Source of the DNA: Zonotrichia leucophrys gambelii
Taxonomy: Eukaryota; Chordata; Aves; Passeriformes; Passerellidae
Assembly: GCF_028769735.1 (NCBI RefSeq)
Contig: NC_088178.1
Location: 26,185,357 to 26,249,356, forward strand
Direction: 5' to 3'
Length of the DNA stretch: 64,000 nucleotides
Below, piece by piece: positions 1-12,200 of this stretch (its first letter is position 1; each line of letters opens with the position of its first letter). The translations under genes and the position numbers were made by a program. The notes under the pieces are model-generated. The model was not told the origin of the DNA. It searched no databases and saw only the letters and a list, made by a program, of their open reading frames with translations.

Positions 1-3000
1 GAACATCTGTTTTCTACCCAAAGTATCAGGAAGATATTACCCTGATATCTTTTTATCAGGAGATCACCAGTCCAGTTGTGGAAAGTCATTTGGAGAGGGC
101 AGGCAGCCACAGCAAAACTGGCAGACCCTTGAGGTGCTTCACTCAGGAGTTTCAGCACAATTTCACTCAGTTCTTGAACCTTACAGCTCCACATGGACTC
201 CCAGCCCTCCATTTATAGTGGTGCTCAGACTTGCAGTCAAGTTATATTAATTCATAAAGCATTCTTCTTGTTATGAGTGTGATCTGGAACTCTTCATGAT
301 GCTTTAAAGTGTAACAGGTTTAAAAAACAAAACAAACCCAGGCAATAAATGGCTTTTTCAGTTTGCTTTTTTGAATAATCTGCAATAGTCATAAAATCAA
401 AGAGGAAATAATAAAATCCAATATTCACACACGTTATTAACTAAGTGGAAATGGCTTTTAGAAACTCTCTACCTCCATGTGTGCTGTATCCTTGGGAGTT
501 CCTTAAGGGCTCCCTTAAGGGATATAAGTGGCAAAAGTTGTGGTAGACTGGAATAGACTTCTCTTCTTCACTGGCAAGACCCTCACCTCCATCCTAAAAC
601 TGGTTCCATATTCTCATCCTTTCACACAAGGAGATAACTGTAAATTAAAGTGACACAAGGAGATAATTGCAAGCTTGCTGCTGTGGAAGTTGCTAAAGGA
701 AAGGGCAGAATGTGCTGATCTCAGAGTGTTTGATCAGTTTATTTGGCACTACAGATATCACATGTTATATGCCTGTCCCTTGGAAATATGTGCATCTAGT
801 TTGATAATTCACCTAGAGTTAATGGTAAGCTGTTGCTCTTCTCTTCCTTCCATTCTGCAGCCATAATAATCATGAGGCCATGACATGCCAATTCCTAAAA
901 CATCCTTTCTCCATTCTCCAACCTAGGTCACCTTCCACCATTTGACTGTCCTACATTCTAAAAGTAAATGAAAACTTTTGATCAAGATGTTGATTCTTCT
1001 TTCTTCTTTCATCTCTAGTAGATGAAATGTTTTTTTCTTAGTAAGAAAACACACTGGAGAGTTGCAGTAAGGGAATAGAGTGCTAAAGGATATTCCTTCT
1101 ATGTGCCATTTTCCTGATGGCTAACACAATATTCTAGCAGGTCCTTTTTGTGCACAAGAAGGTGTGATGAGATGTAGAAGGACCAACAGATGTGGAAGGA
1201 TTGAACAAAGCAAATTTTTCCTGACAAACATTTGCTGAGAGCAGGACAAGGATGATGATCCATCCTACAAAGAGGAGTCTGGCAAGTCACAGCAGCTCAT
1301 GTCATTTAGCTCTGTCCTGACAAAAGCAGATGCTGGGCACACCCTAATTTCCAATACACCCAGAGACAGTGTTTTCACAGCTCTCTTTGCTTCACTCATG
1401 AAGGTAATTGGTTTCAGCTGAAATCAGCTTGTCTCTCCCTCAGAGCTGCCGATTGGCAGACCAGGCACCTGCACTAACTAACCAAGGCACTTTTTAAAAT
1501 GCTTCTGTTAATACATTAAGCTGCTAAACATGTTCCAAACTTTTAGGAATTCTGTACTAGAAGGCTTCCAGAAGTTCTGTTTCTCTCCAAATGAGTGAAC
1601 TCCCACCTGAGCCTCTGGCACCTTGGAGCAGAGCTGTGCACTTGTTGGGAGCTCAGGAGCAGCTTGGCCTGCAAAGCTGCATGGAGATGTTTGTTACCTC
1701 ATGGGCAAACTCCTGTAATCCACTTTCCCCAAATGCAGAAATTGCTCCATCCCTCCTAAAAAGCTTGTGTGAATGTAGTCATGTTCTGGTGTCAACTTCT
1801 TTGAGGCCTTTAAATAATGTAAGCCTTGCAAACAGAGTTGAGGCAGAGAATGTTTATCTCATTGGCAAAAAATTGTGGATCTCAAGCTTTTCCCCTGCTT
1901 GGAGTCATTACAAAACCAGAAACAGCTCACAATAGCCTGAACTTATTCCCCTGGGATGTGGTAAAGCCCATCTTCCATCCCGGCCAGGCCTCACTCAGGA
2001 GATTCTGAGTTGTCTTGGTATTAAGTAACAGATGCATTTCTGAAGAGTTTTAACAAAGACATTTTCCAGCAGAAGACATGTCAGAATGGTCCTAACCAGA
2101 CTTTACAACAGAGCCAATCAGTCATACATTTTGGGAGGTTCTATGGTTAATTCCAACTTCCAGCTCTGCTGCAGGAAGAATTTCACACAGCTGGGCTTAG
2201 TTAAACAAGAAACTTGAGATGACACCATTGCAGGCCCAAACATTAATGGCAACAGATCTCTCTCCTCTCAACACCAAAGGTAAAACTCAATGTATTCCTG
2301 GCTGTGTCTTGCATGTTTGCAGATCCAGGATGTGTCAGGCTGTAGTGCACAAATCCCTGAGCACAGCCTCAGTGGTGACATTTATTTGCATAAATTTCCC
2401 CTCAGTTTCTCACTGGTGCTTGGATTCCCTATTTAAACACCAACCTTTCAATTCCCACAATCCCCTTCCAAAGGGGAAAATACTCTTATTCCTCACAAGC
2501 CCTCCAGGACATAAACACAGCACTAACTTACAGACAGAAAAAGTTACTTCCATAAGAAAGCTTTTCCAGGGAATGAAATAATTCCTGACTGTAGAATGAG
2601 AGTTTAGCCATATAAACTCACTTTTGGGGTCTTTAGTGCAGGATATGAACATGAATGAAAGATTAAAAATATGAGTGGAGAATAAAAGCTCTCCCTAAAT
2701 CTCCCTTGTTGTATAAGCTGCTATGAGTTAAAGCTTGATTTTTAGTCATCAACGTAATTATTCAGGAACATTTTCCAGACCAGTGTTTTTTACAAGTATT
2801 TTAACAACCTGCAAATCAGGAAACTGTAAATCAGAGAAATGAACTGAAATCAGCAATCACAAGGCAGGAGGCCCCTGGCTGAGGCTGTGACAGTGAATGG
2901 TGGCAGCCCTGCTCCCTTGCTTGCCAGCACTGGGAATGGCTTGAGCTAAAATCCACCATAGCTGGGACCTGATCAGGCTGGGAGAGTTTCCCTGCAGTGC

Positions 3001-4783
3001 CCTGAGGAGTTCAGAGTGAAAAACACCCTCAAATCCCATATTTGCTGTGAAAGATGGGCATTGCAACACTGGGTTTGCATTCTCTCCTTTTTCCTCTCCA
3101 AGCAGAGCAAACCTAGAACTAAAACTTCTTTGCAAGTGTCTTTTTCCTTTCCCCAGAATGAACCAGCTCTGCTTCACTTTCTTGCACCAAATTGAGGCAA
3201 CAGGTTTATAAACCATATTTTCAGGGCAAACCATAAATATCAGTGCCAAAAAAGCCCAGCTGTGTGTTTTCCAGAGGTGCGCTCCATCATCAGGCTGGGT
3301 CAGCCTCACCTCAAGGTGGAGTTCTGATCTCTATTCCATGCTCTAAGTGTGGCATTAGTTTTGCTGTAAAGTTTTTTTTTGGTAGTCAAGTGAGACAATT
3401 TATTAAAAAGTATTGAATACTGAGGGATTCTTATTCAGCCTTTGCAAATATGGTTTGTGGCAGGCCCTGGGTTCAGTGGTCAGCAACCTGTAAGGCAGAT
3501 GTCTATTCTTTAACCAGAAACCAAAATCACACCTGGCATGGCAGGAAAGTGAGCCAGTGAGGTCCCTGCTCTGCTATGTTCTGTCTGGGAGTGAAGTGAT
3601 TCAATTATTAGAAAAAATCTCTATAGAAATGTGGTACAATGAAAAAAAATTAAATAAAAATAAACAACAGCAAAAGAAAACCACTGTGTTCTATTTTTTC
3701 CTTACTGAAGATGTCAAAAGAGGACTGACACTGCTCCCCTTACCCCAAAAAAAGTAATTTAAACCTTTCAGAACCATTTATGCAGTCAGATACCTGGAGC
3801 TGCACTAGAGCATACTCACGCTTGGCTATAACCCCAGCCAAGGAATGCATGAAAGGTGAGCTCCAGAAAGGGACTGAGATGGGGGAAAGGATGAGAGGAA
3901 GACAAATTGATTGTGGGTTTTACTCTTTTCTGAATAACAATATTTCTTGTATGAGTCTGAGAAGAGTCTTTCTATTGTTTCTGAGACGCTTTTTTCCCAC
4001 TTCTCATTTTTCTCCCCAGGCTTTGCAAGTTTCTGTTGTAGCACAGAATAGGTCAGTGTTCTCTAAATCAAAGTGGTGGCTTTCCTTGCTGAACTTCCTT
4101 CCATAAGGAAAATGCATTGGGGTTACCAGGAGGGCTGGCAGCAATTTCCTAAACAGCCTTTTGAAAGTTAAAAAAAAAATTAAATTAGAAATAATAGCAA
4201 ATAACAAACACAAAGATATTCAGTACTCCCATCTCCTTGCGCAGAAATGCTGGCAGCTGCTGCAAGGAGCTGAAAAAATCATCATTATACTCCAGGCAAC
4301 TTGAAACCAAATAACATGCACTCACAAAAGGTTTTCATTTTGGAGCTATTGTGCCTGGCCTGTTTGGGAGGAGGGGAGAAAGAGGCCTATTGTCTGTTAA
4401 AAAGCAAAACAGTGGCCTGGTTTTGGTTCTGCAGGAATGGAGCGATCTGTGCGCTATTACAGTCAAGACATCCTCTCTGCACATCTCACTCCCTGCTCCA
4501 CTGGGTTTGCAACTGGTTTGCCAAATCCCCACAGGGCAAGAGGCCTTGCACTGCAGCTGCTGGAGGAGGAGTATCCCCCACTGCTCAGCGTGATAGGAGA
4601 GAAATAAAAACATCATTTCTAATGGGAAAATGATGCTTGCAGAGGCAAACGGAGGCTGGATGGCTGAGCAGAGAAAGGGCTTTGGGCAGGACAAAGCCAT
4701 CCTTAGCAAGACTGGGGATAAAAACTTGATAAGAGCAAGAGGTGTCCCAGAATCCCTCAAATCTAGGCAGATAGTGAACCTTT
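1..4783. other. Unique noncoding DNA, no gene recognised
   Basis: I see no gene, no recognisable transposon and no RNA gene here. The longest open frame (150 codons, minus strand, 2857-3309) has no domain, signal peptide or membrane segment that I recognise. It is crossed by other frames, as expected by chance. Small local structure is present. A perfect 10-bp palindrome CCCTTAAGGG (512-521) follows a CCTTAAGG (501-508). An ACACAAGGAGATAA word is repeated at a 29-bp period (624 and 653). Homopolymer A or T runs occur near 3370 and 4150. Conserved noncoding elements could be present but cannot be proven from one sequence. Confidence 0.6.
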
Positions 4784-4842
4784 ATAGGCATTTGTAATTG
4801 CAAATTGTATAGGCATTGTAGTTGCATAGGCACTGTAATTGC
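4784..4842. repeat. Imperfect triplicated ATAGGCA...TGTAATTGC repeat
   Basis: The word ATAGGCA followed by a TGTAATTGC-like segment occurs three times, starting at 4784, 4809 and 4826. The units differ in length (about 25, 17 and 17 bp) and carry point differences. It looks like a small degenerate tandem array produced by replication slippage. No coding or known transposon context is visible. Confidence 0.65.
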
Positions 4843-5866
4843 TGTCCAAAGTCCTTTTAATAGACACTCCAATTCTTTATGAAAATGTTGTTTAGGATCT
4901 TTCTAGAAGAAAAAACCACTTCTCTATTCAAGCAATCACTGCAACTTTTCTCAGCCTCCCTTTTGCTCCTGACTACTCTTCTGAACAAAAGCAACTTTTA
5001 AAGAAAAACTACTGGTTGTAGGCACAAAGCACCCACAGAATTTCAGTTCTGTCTTTGTCAAGGGCTTAGCATTGATCACAACTGTAAATACAGACCTGTT
5101 GAATGACACTTTTATAAGTAAATTTTTCATTATACAGCCTTGCTCTGGCACCCCTAAAAATATATATCAACTTTGCACCATACAGTCTTGCTCCGCTTTT
5201 GGGAAAGTGCTGCTTTTCCAAAAATCAGGAAATAAGAAGTGCCACCAACTATAAGCAGAAGTGATTCAAAGCGATTCAAACTAGTTTGTGAGCCTCTCTG
5301 CTTACATGGATTTAATCCTAAAAGCATTTTTATAATTTAAAAAGGTTATTGACTTTTCCCCACTTAAATAATCTCAGCTATACATAGATATTGATCAAAT
5401 AATTAAGGAACAAAGATGTTAATCCCTTACACTTGTGTTCAGCTGTTTTTAATGAAGAACATTAAGTGTAGCATCAGAACAATTTGGACTCCTGGGATGT
5501 GTAAGCACATGGTGTCTCTTTCCAAACAAGGTTCACAGAAGTTGTCTCATTTGAAGCACCAGGACAGCAAAAAAATAGTAATCCTATAAAGAAAAGGAAA
5601 TAAACTGTAGGAATTCATATGTTTTTCATTGGCCAAAACATGATCATACTAAGAAAATGGACAGGTTGAAAACTAATGTTTTGAACTTCTCAATGCCAGG
5701 ATTAAACTCCTGTCTCTGAAATTGTAGGAATTTGTCCTGTGAAACAGAAACAGCCACTTCAGCAATGAACATTAAAGGATCTATTATGATGTTCACTGAA
5801 ATGAACTGGTCTGCCTGCATTCATCTGAGCACTGGTTGTTCATTGTAGTGGTGTTTCTAAACCCAG

Positions 5867-5872
<6 letters not shown>
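4843..5872. other. Unique AT-rich noncoding DNA
   Basis: No gene or named repeat is recognised. A short direct repeat (ATACAG[C/T]CTTGCTC) occurs near 5134 and 5181. A GATTCAAA word is repeated at about 5263-5280. The stretch around 5370-5480 is AT-rich with several TAAT and ATCAAT words and could be regulatory, but this is only an impression. It runs into the AT dinucleotide tract on its right. Confidence 0.55.

Positions 5873-5909
<37 letters not shown>
5873..5909. repeat. (AT)18 microsatellite
   Basis: An uninterrupted run of about 18 AT dinucleotides is followed by interrupted TATAAA and TATATAAATGTATAAAG sequence. AT arrays of this length are length-polymorphic in vertebrates and can extrude cruciforms. 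The Tyr-Ile runs in minus-strand frames across it are artefacts of the repeat and are not protein. Confidence 0.97.
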
Positions 5910-5913
<4 letters not shown>

Positions 5914-6792
5914 ATATAAATGTATAAAGTGTTCTGAAACGCCTCCTCTCTTTCTTGTGGGATACTCATGCAGACCTGTGCCTTTTCCACTGAGGGAGAA
6001 TAAAGGAATCTTGGTGTGTTTCTGGCAAATGAGTAAAGTTTTTGTCATGAGGGAGAGGATTCAGAAGTTCTTGGGTTTGAAGCTATCAGTGAATGTCTCT
6101 TTTTTTTTTTCAGAATATAAGGATAAAACACACAGTTTGTTTTGCTCATAATGATTTGTATGAAGTTACATTAGAAATAATTGCCTTCTGATGAAATTAA
6201 AACTGCATCCCATGTGGAATTTGAAAGAATTCGGGGTGTTCTTCTAATGTTGTTAAATACTAGAGATGAGTTACTTCTGCAATGCCTAACAGTTGTGAAG
6301 AGCAGTAGGACATTTGTAAAATAAAATGGAGCTGATGTCAGTGAGTCTGACACTTTTATTTACTCAAAGGACAGGTTATATCCAAAGAGGCTTGAGGCTG
6401 TTGCTGAGTGTATGACCTCAAAGAAACAAAAAATACAACAAAATTCAAGACAAAATAATTGACATATCCAGAAACTCCAGATGTTGCTGATCTTACCTGA
6501 GATCAGGTCTGAGGTTTTAGAAATCTGTTGACAGACAATGAGAGATTTTTTAAAGAAACATAGAAAGGAAACTTACTGATGAAACTTTGTGTAAAGAGGC
6601 TGAGAGGGCTGATGCAGAGACAATTGTTTGTCTCAGAATGAGAAGGCACCTTCTGCTGAGAATTACAAGTGGAGGACGCGTTAAATGACACATCAGATAA
6701 TAAAACACAATAGAGATGACAGGGGAGAAGAGAGGGATTAATAATGTGAATGCACTTTACAAGAATATCCATGTGCGGAGAAATGAGTGAGC
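5910..6792. other. Noncoding DNA upstream of an RT fossil
   Basis: No intact gene is seen. The right part (about 6720-6792) may be more of the decayed LINE that is clear from 6793 onward. A plus-strand frame there reads NNVNALYKNI, which loosely resembles the linker before the reverse-transcriptase domain in RTE-type elements. That extension is weak. The left part has a 10-T tract near 6102 and otherwise nothing I can name. Confidence 0.5.
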
Positions 6793-7166
6793 AGGACTGA
6801 GGATGAAAGTGGAAATTACAGTGTAACTTTAAAGAAATGGAGAAAACACTGTGATCTCTTCAACAGTGAGGTGGAAAAAAGAGACACTGGCTGTAATCCA
6901 GAGAGCTCAGCTGTTTTGTAGAAATACCACATTTTGAGGAGCTTTGAGAGACAATTACAATTCTCAGGACCAATAAAGCACCAGGGGCTGATAGTGTTCC
7001 TGCTGCATTATTGAAAACAGGAGGGCCTACACAGACTCAAAGGCTTTTGAAACTGATTTGGTTTGGAAGCTTGAATAACTTCCAAGTGAATATGCCCAAT
7101 TCTCTAGAAGAGAGAAACCAGAATGGAAGAAATGTTGCAGTATTTTCCCTTCTTTGTACAGCCTAA
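6793..7166 (+). pseudogene. Decayed RTE-like LINE reverse-transcriptase fragment
   Basis: This looks like the start of a non-LTR retrotransposon reverse-transcriptase domain, broken by frameshifts and stops. In one plus frame (6793-6918) it reads KKWRKHCDLFNSEVE, matching the RW.EHF..LLN block that precedes the RT core in RTE-type elements. After a frame change, 6921-7163 reads PHFEEL, a stop (6945-6947), then RTNKAPGADSVPAALLKTGG and LLKLIW, ending in SLLCTA before a stop at 7164. The expected family order is P.L.EV..AI..LKNNKAPG.DGIPAELLK.GG, then L..LIW, then NYRGISLLCTAYK, and all three blocks occur in that order and spacing. CR1 elements carry a different form of this block (K..GPDG with an FKKGK...NYRP region), so this is not CR1. 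The element is dead: the YADD region and endonuclease were not found. Assignment to RTE rather than a neighbouring LINE clade is inference. Confidence 0.72.
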
Positions 7167-9212
7167 TATGTCCAAATTGCTTTATAAAAAACCCTCTTTT
7201 TGTTCACAGAGAGACTTCATCTATTAAGAGCTCAGGAGATGCCAGAAATGTGATCAGGATATACAGATGTATTTTTTTTAAATTTTTTTTTTTAATCTGC
7301 GTGTATGTTTGCTCTCTACCTTTTAGGGAGGTATAAGAAATATTGTGTATTTGTCACAAATTGACTTCAATTAGGAAAGGAGTCTGGCACAGCTTGAAAA
7401 ACTAATTAGAAAGGTGCAAATATGAATTGATTGTAATGGCAAGCATTGCACATTCTGCCCTGTTTGACCTCAGTGAAGGGTTAAGTCAGAGAAATGCTTA
7501 AGCATAATTTCTATAACTTTTCATATGACTGGGTGGGATTAATACACTCATTGTGAAATTCTCAGAATGGTGTGAATTTGAATGGTTTACATTTCCTTTT
7601 TGACCATTGTGGCGAGTTAACTGTCGTGAGAGAGAAGAAATACAGCTCAGAGGAGAGCTGTAGAACAGAAGGTACTGCAAATAAAAAACCAAACTCCAAA
7701 CAGTGCTTAAATTTGAAGGAAATAAAACCCAGTTTTTAGCTAAAGATCATATTGGGAATGCTTTTCTGGGAGTCAGTAAATACTCTAGGTTATGTTGATG
7801 TTAAAGGGTTTGAACACCTCAGAGGAAATCAAGGCTTGTTAAGAGTGATAAGGATGTTATTTTTTTCTGCAGGTAACATTTAGGTCCAAAAGAGTGAGAG
7901 AGACCTTGAAGAGCTTCAAGCTGATGGATCTCTACTTAGATGGAAGAATGGTCACTGAATAACCTGAACAAAGCCCTGGGATGGGTTTTTGGAGAATGTA
8001 GGGGAAAATGTGTGGGGAAGATTTAATAACGATGAGCTTGAAGTCTGTAAAGAACCTATTATAGTAAAGGTAATGAAATCCCTGGCCAGCATGCTGGCAG
8101 AGATGATGGAAGGCAGAGCAGCCAAACTCTCTTGAAAGGCTGTTCTCATGGTATTTGACCTGGGTGCTGATCAAAGAGACAGCATGACTGAGCATGACCA
8201 AGGGCCTTTAATGTGAATTAGCAACAATGGAGAAAAAAAATGCCCTAATGGAAAAAAAAATAAAATAATGCCCTTGACAGTCTTAGCAAACCATGGGAAG
8301 AGGCAGGGAATTTTTGGGCCTGTAGAGATAGTAAATAAGTAACTAGCACTGCATTAAAAGCTGGATGTCATAACAGAGTTTCTATAAGGGCAGATATGAT
8401 GCAGTTAAAGTGCAATGGGAATTTTGCATGGAGGAGGTCAGAAGGTAGACCTGACCCAAATATTAGACATGAGTGCAGGTGAGAAAATGAGGGCAAATCT
8501 GCTTGGGAAGATCTAAGAGAGTTAGAACTATTGAACCAAGAACTGTGAAAGGAAGCAGTCTGGCTAGAAGTGAGGTTGGTGATTATTAGAAGGGTTCTGA
8601 TGGCTGCAGCTTTGGTTTTCATGTGAATTCTTACATAAAAAATTGTCCCAGCTGGAGATAGGGAGCTATAAATGCACCACACTGGGGTAATTCTGATATG
8701 ACTGTTTGACCTTAATCTGTTTCTCCACTTGAATTTGTATCCTAACCTTCTTAACTGCTAGCACAATATTTTTATGACTTGGACTTACTCTTTATGCAGC
8801 TCACTTGTAGGAGCACTTCTGTCCTCAGCTAGCCTGAAAATTGCAGGGATTCTGGGATGTGAGCCAAAGCTCTCTGAAGCTCCTGGAAACACTTGTGGAT
8901 GAGGCTCTGTCATGTGGCTGTTTGTCAGCTCTGAAGATATTCACCATTCTCTGCCACGTTCAAACTCTAGATCTGACCTAGATTGCTAGGACTGACCCCT
9001 TTATAGTTTCAATTTCTCAAACCTTTTTATTCTACATTGATGTGCAATCAAACCAACATTAAGGGATTGTTTGGTGTCCTGAGAATATGTGTGACTACAT
9101 CTTGGGGGGAGATAATGGAGACATTTTCCAACTCAAGAAATACTTTGGGCTAAATTCCTTGATGTGCTGTGATTGTGTAGGTAAGTCTTCCTTTCCACTA
9201 CCCTTTCCTGGC
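7167..9212. other. Unassigned DNA downstream of the RT fossil
   Basis: If the LINE upstream were intact, its RT core (YADD) and 3' end would lie here. I could not find those motifs in any frame. The sequence has long T tracts (about 7269-7294), A tracts (about 8230-8262) and no CR1 signature. It may hold further decayed LINE sequence or be unrelated. The longest open frame (104 codons, minus, 8368-8682) has no recognisable domain. Confidence 0.5.
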
Positions 9213-9280
9213 AAAAAAACCAAACCAAACCAAAAAAAAACCCAACACCAAAACAAAACACCAAACAAAAAACCAAACCC
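9213..9280. repeat. A/C-rich (CAAA)n-type low-complexity tract
   Basis: This 68-bp stretch is almost entirely A and C on the plus strand, built from CCAAA, ACAAAA and homopolymer A pieces. It resembles a decayed (CAAA)n or (CCAAA)n array. Open frames across it give Lys/Asn/Pro/Thr-rich artefacts. Confidence 0.85.
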
Positions 9281-12200
9281 TTATCAGGTGTATTTATGTA
9301 TTTACCCCATGTGTATATATATTCATACCTGCACAAAAAGCTCAGCCCATTGCATTGTGATTTCCCTCTCAGCTCACCCTGGCTCCTTGCTCAAGCTCTG
9401 TCACAGCCCCTCCTGCAGTGGCTTTTCAACTCAGAACTTTTCTCCACATCCCACTTCCCCTCCATGGATGTAAAGGACAAGTTGTTCTCCCTGCAGTGGC
9501 TTTTGTTCCCATGGCTCTTTCTCAGACTTTTGCATTAGCCATTAGCATCCTGTTGCCCCTGATAGCTCATTGAACTTGCTCTTGACTCAATGCTCTTGTT
9601 TTGAGCCGATTAGAAAAGATTTCCTTTCCTTTATCAAAGCTAAACAAAAACAAGGAAATTAAATTAAATACAAAACTGTGTTTGAATAACAGCAGGGCTG
9701 TGACTCGAGGCAGGAAGCTCAGAGATAAGGCTGATGATCTGCCCAGAAGTGCTGCAGGAATGGAGGCCAGAATGTCAGCCACCATCCATGAATTGAGGAG
9801 ATAATTTCTCTGGAGCATTCCAGGCTGCTTCTAGGGTAAGAAGCATTGCTAAACTGGGCATCCTTCGCTGATGCTGTTCAACAGCTTTATTGCTCATCCT
9901 TCTCTGATACTTCTCTTTATAGCCTTGTTCAGGGACAGAGGGCAAATATCAGTTTATTCTATCCTTCCCTCAGTTCCCTTGATGAGAACTGAAAAATATC
10001 TCTACACCTGATGCTAAAGGAGTTGGATTATTGCTCTGCTGGAAAACATCTCTAACTCTTTACTGTTGTGACTTCAGCTGGAAATCAGAGTTATGAACTG
10101 TCCATCCATCCTGCTCCTTATGAGACTGCTCACCCTTCCCCTCCTTGCTGGTGTCTGATGAAATGATAGACAAATAACTGGGTGTGATGCCTTTAAATAT
10201 CTTGAACTGTCCCCATAGTTTCACTTATTACAATTTCTGTCCTAAATAGGAGTTATGATGCTCATATTCTCACCAGCAGACCGAGAGCCAAGTTCAAAGC
10301 TGAGGAAGGCCCAAAAAAAAAGAAAAGCTCTTCACTCTGCTAGCAGGTACTTGGGCATAGAAACACTGGGGAAAGCAGGGAGAGTGAGAAAAGCAGAGTA
10401 AAAACTGCAGGTCCTTTGGCTTCCACCTATTTTCTAAGACATGTGGTAAATCTTCCTTTTTAAAACACGAGTTTCTCCATAGTTCTTAATTTATGTGAGC
10501 TCATTTCAATTGCACTGACTCTAAATATTTATTGGCTATTTATTTTTAAATAATGTATTTCAAATTCTCTCAAGAAAGAGAATATTCAATGGAAATTCAA
10601 GGGAGAGCCCTCTGTTGGAGCACTGCTGACAGACAGCTGTAAGGACAAAAAAGCCACAGCTCTGATAATAAAGACAAAAGGAGCTCAAAACATGAACTAA
10701 CTTCTCACTTGCTGTAATTCAGTGTGGTTTGTTTCTTTCAGATTAATTGAACACTGTCAATTTCCAGTCATTTTTGCCAGGAGGTACTGCAGATAATTTT
10801 TTTTCTCAATTAACCATTTTGGCAAAATACCTGAGGGGGACTATGGACAGTTTCAAACCTCATGTAAATGATATATAATAATGTGTAATGTGTAATGTTG
10901 CTGGACTGCTGTCTGGTGAGTAAGTCTGGTGAATAAATGTCCCCATCCAGGAAAGTTCAGCCCCATGGAAGTGGCCACAGGACATAAAACTTCTTTCAGT
11001 ATCTGAGAGCAGCAGAGAGTCAGGGCTGAGCCTGCAGGTGCTGACAGTGCCCAAACCAGCCCTGCCTGGAGCTGTGACACCTCCCTGTGCACAGGGAGCA
11101 GGTGCTGGCAGGAACTGGGGGCTCTTTGCCCCTCTTATCTGTGCCTCTTATCAGGTGCAGCCCCTGCCATGAGGATGGAGAGTATCAAAGAACACATTCC
11201 AGTGACCCTTAAATTATAAAGATGCCTAAAGCCTGGGACCACCTGGAAGATGACAGATGGCTTTCTCCTTTTTTAGTGTCCTGATTGCTGTTGTCACTAC
11301 AATGCCAGCCCTTCACAGCCTTATCCTGCTGCATCTCAGCATCAGTTTAACAGCATGGATGCTTCCTGCGCCTGTGGCCATTTGGGGCTCATCCATCTGC
11401 CACAAAGCAGTGTGAGAACTCACCTGGGCAGGAAGGAACACCTGATGCTTTGCCTTAATGATTGACAGAGTCCCTGTGATCACAGTCACACCAGCTGATA
11501 GATATCCTGTGAGCTTTCCTGTCCTGGGATACATCCTGGCTGTTTGCATTTGCTGCTTTCTGCCCTCACTGGAACACAGGAGAGAGTTGTTAAACCCCTG
11601 TTTTGATTCACTCTTCTCCCTGTTCAAGCCACTATCTTTTCCTTCATGGTATTTGTCCACAGCAGATCTTCTGAAGCTGAAGGGTAGGTGTGTTTTTCAG
11701 AAGATAAGCACACCTTGTTTTTCTTTGCTTGCTGTTTCACCTGACTCCAGCCCCTGATCTCTCTCTCCCTGGTGCTTCTTCTTTCAAGATCAGATTTTCT
11801 TGGCATAATGTGAAATTCCCCACTATGTTTGGTTTTTTTTTAATTTTTTATTTACTTTTTGGGCACACAATGTAAAGAAGGGACCAAAGAGGGGCCCAGC
11901 AGCAGAACTGCCCAGTGGAGAAGTGGAGATGACTGACCCAAGCAAAAAATTGTGCTCCTTCCTCTGGCACAGGAAAAAAAGAAAAAGGGAATCACATGGG
12001 AAGGATCTCAAAGCAAAACCAGTGAGAATTTATGAATTAGATTCTCCAGAATGCTCTTGCTGTGAGTTGGTGACCAAAAAAGCTCTTTAAACAGCAGTGT
12101 CATGTGACAAGTGCAGAGCCTGGGACTGTTCCCCATTTGGTTTTGGTTATTTAATGCAAGTTACACTAACAGAAAGCTCTTCAATGAAAGGCCTTAAGGA

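Noticed and set aside
5793..6048. Minus-strand frames with Tyr-Ile repeats
   Set aside because: Direct translation of the (AT)n microsatellite.
7167..8700. Search for the rest of the RTE-like element (YADD core, 3' tail)
   Set aside because: No frame showed the RT catalytic motif or a recognisable 3' end, so the element call was limited to the supported blocks.
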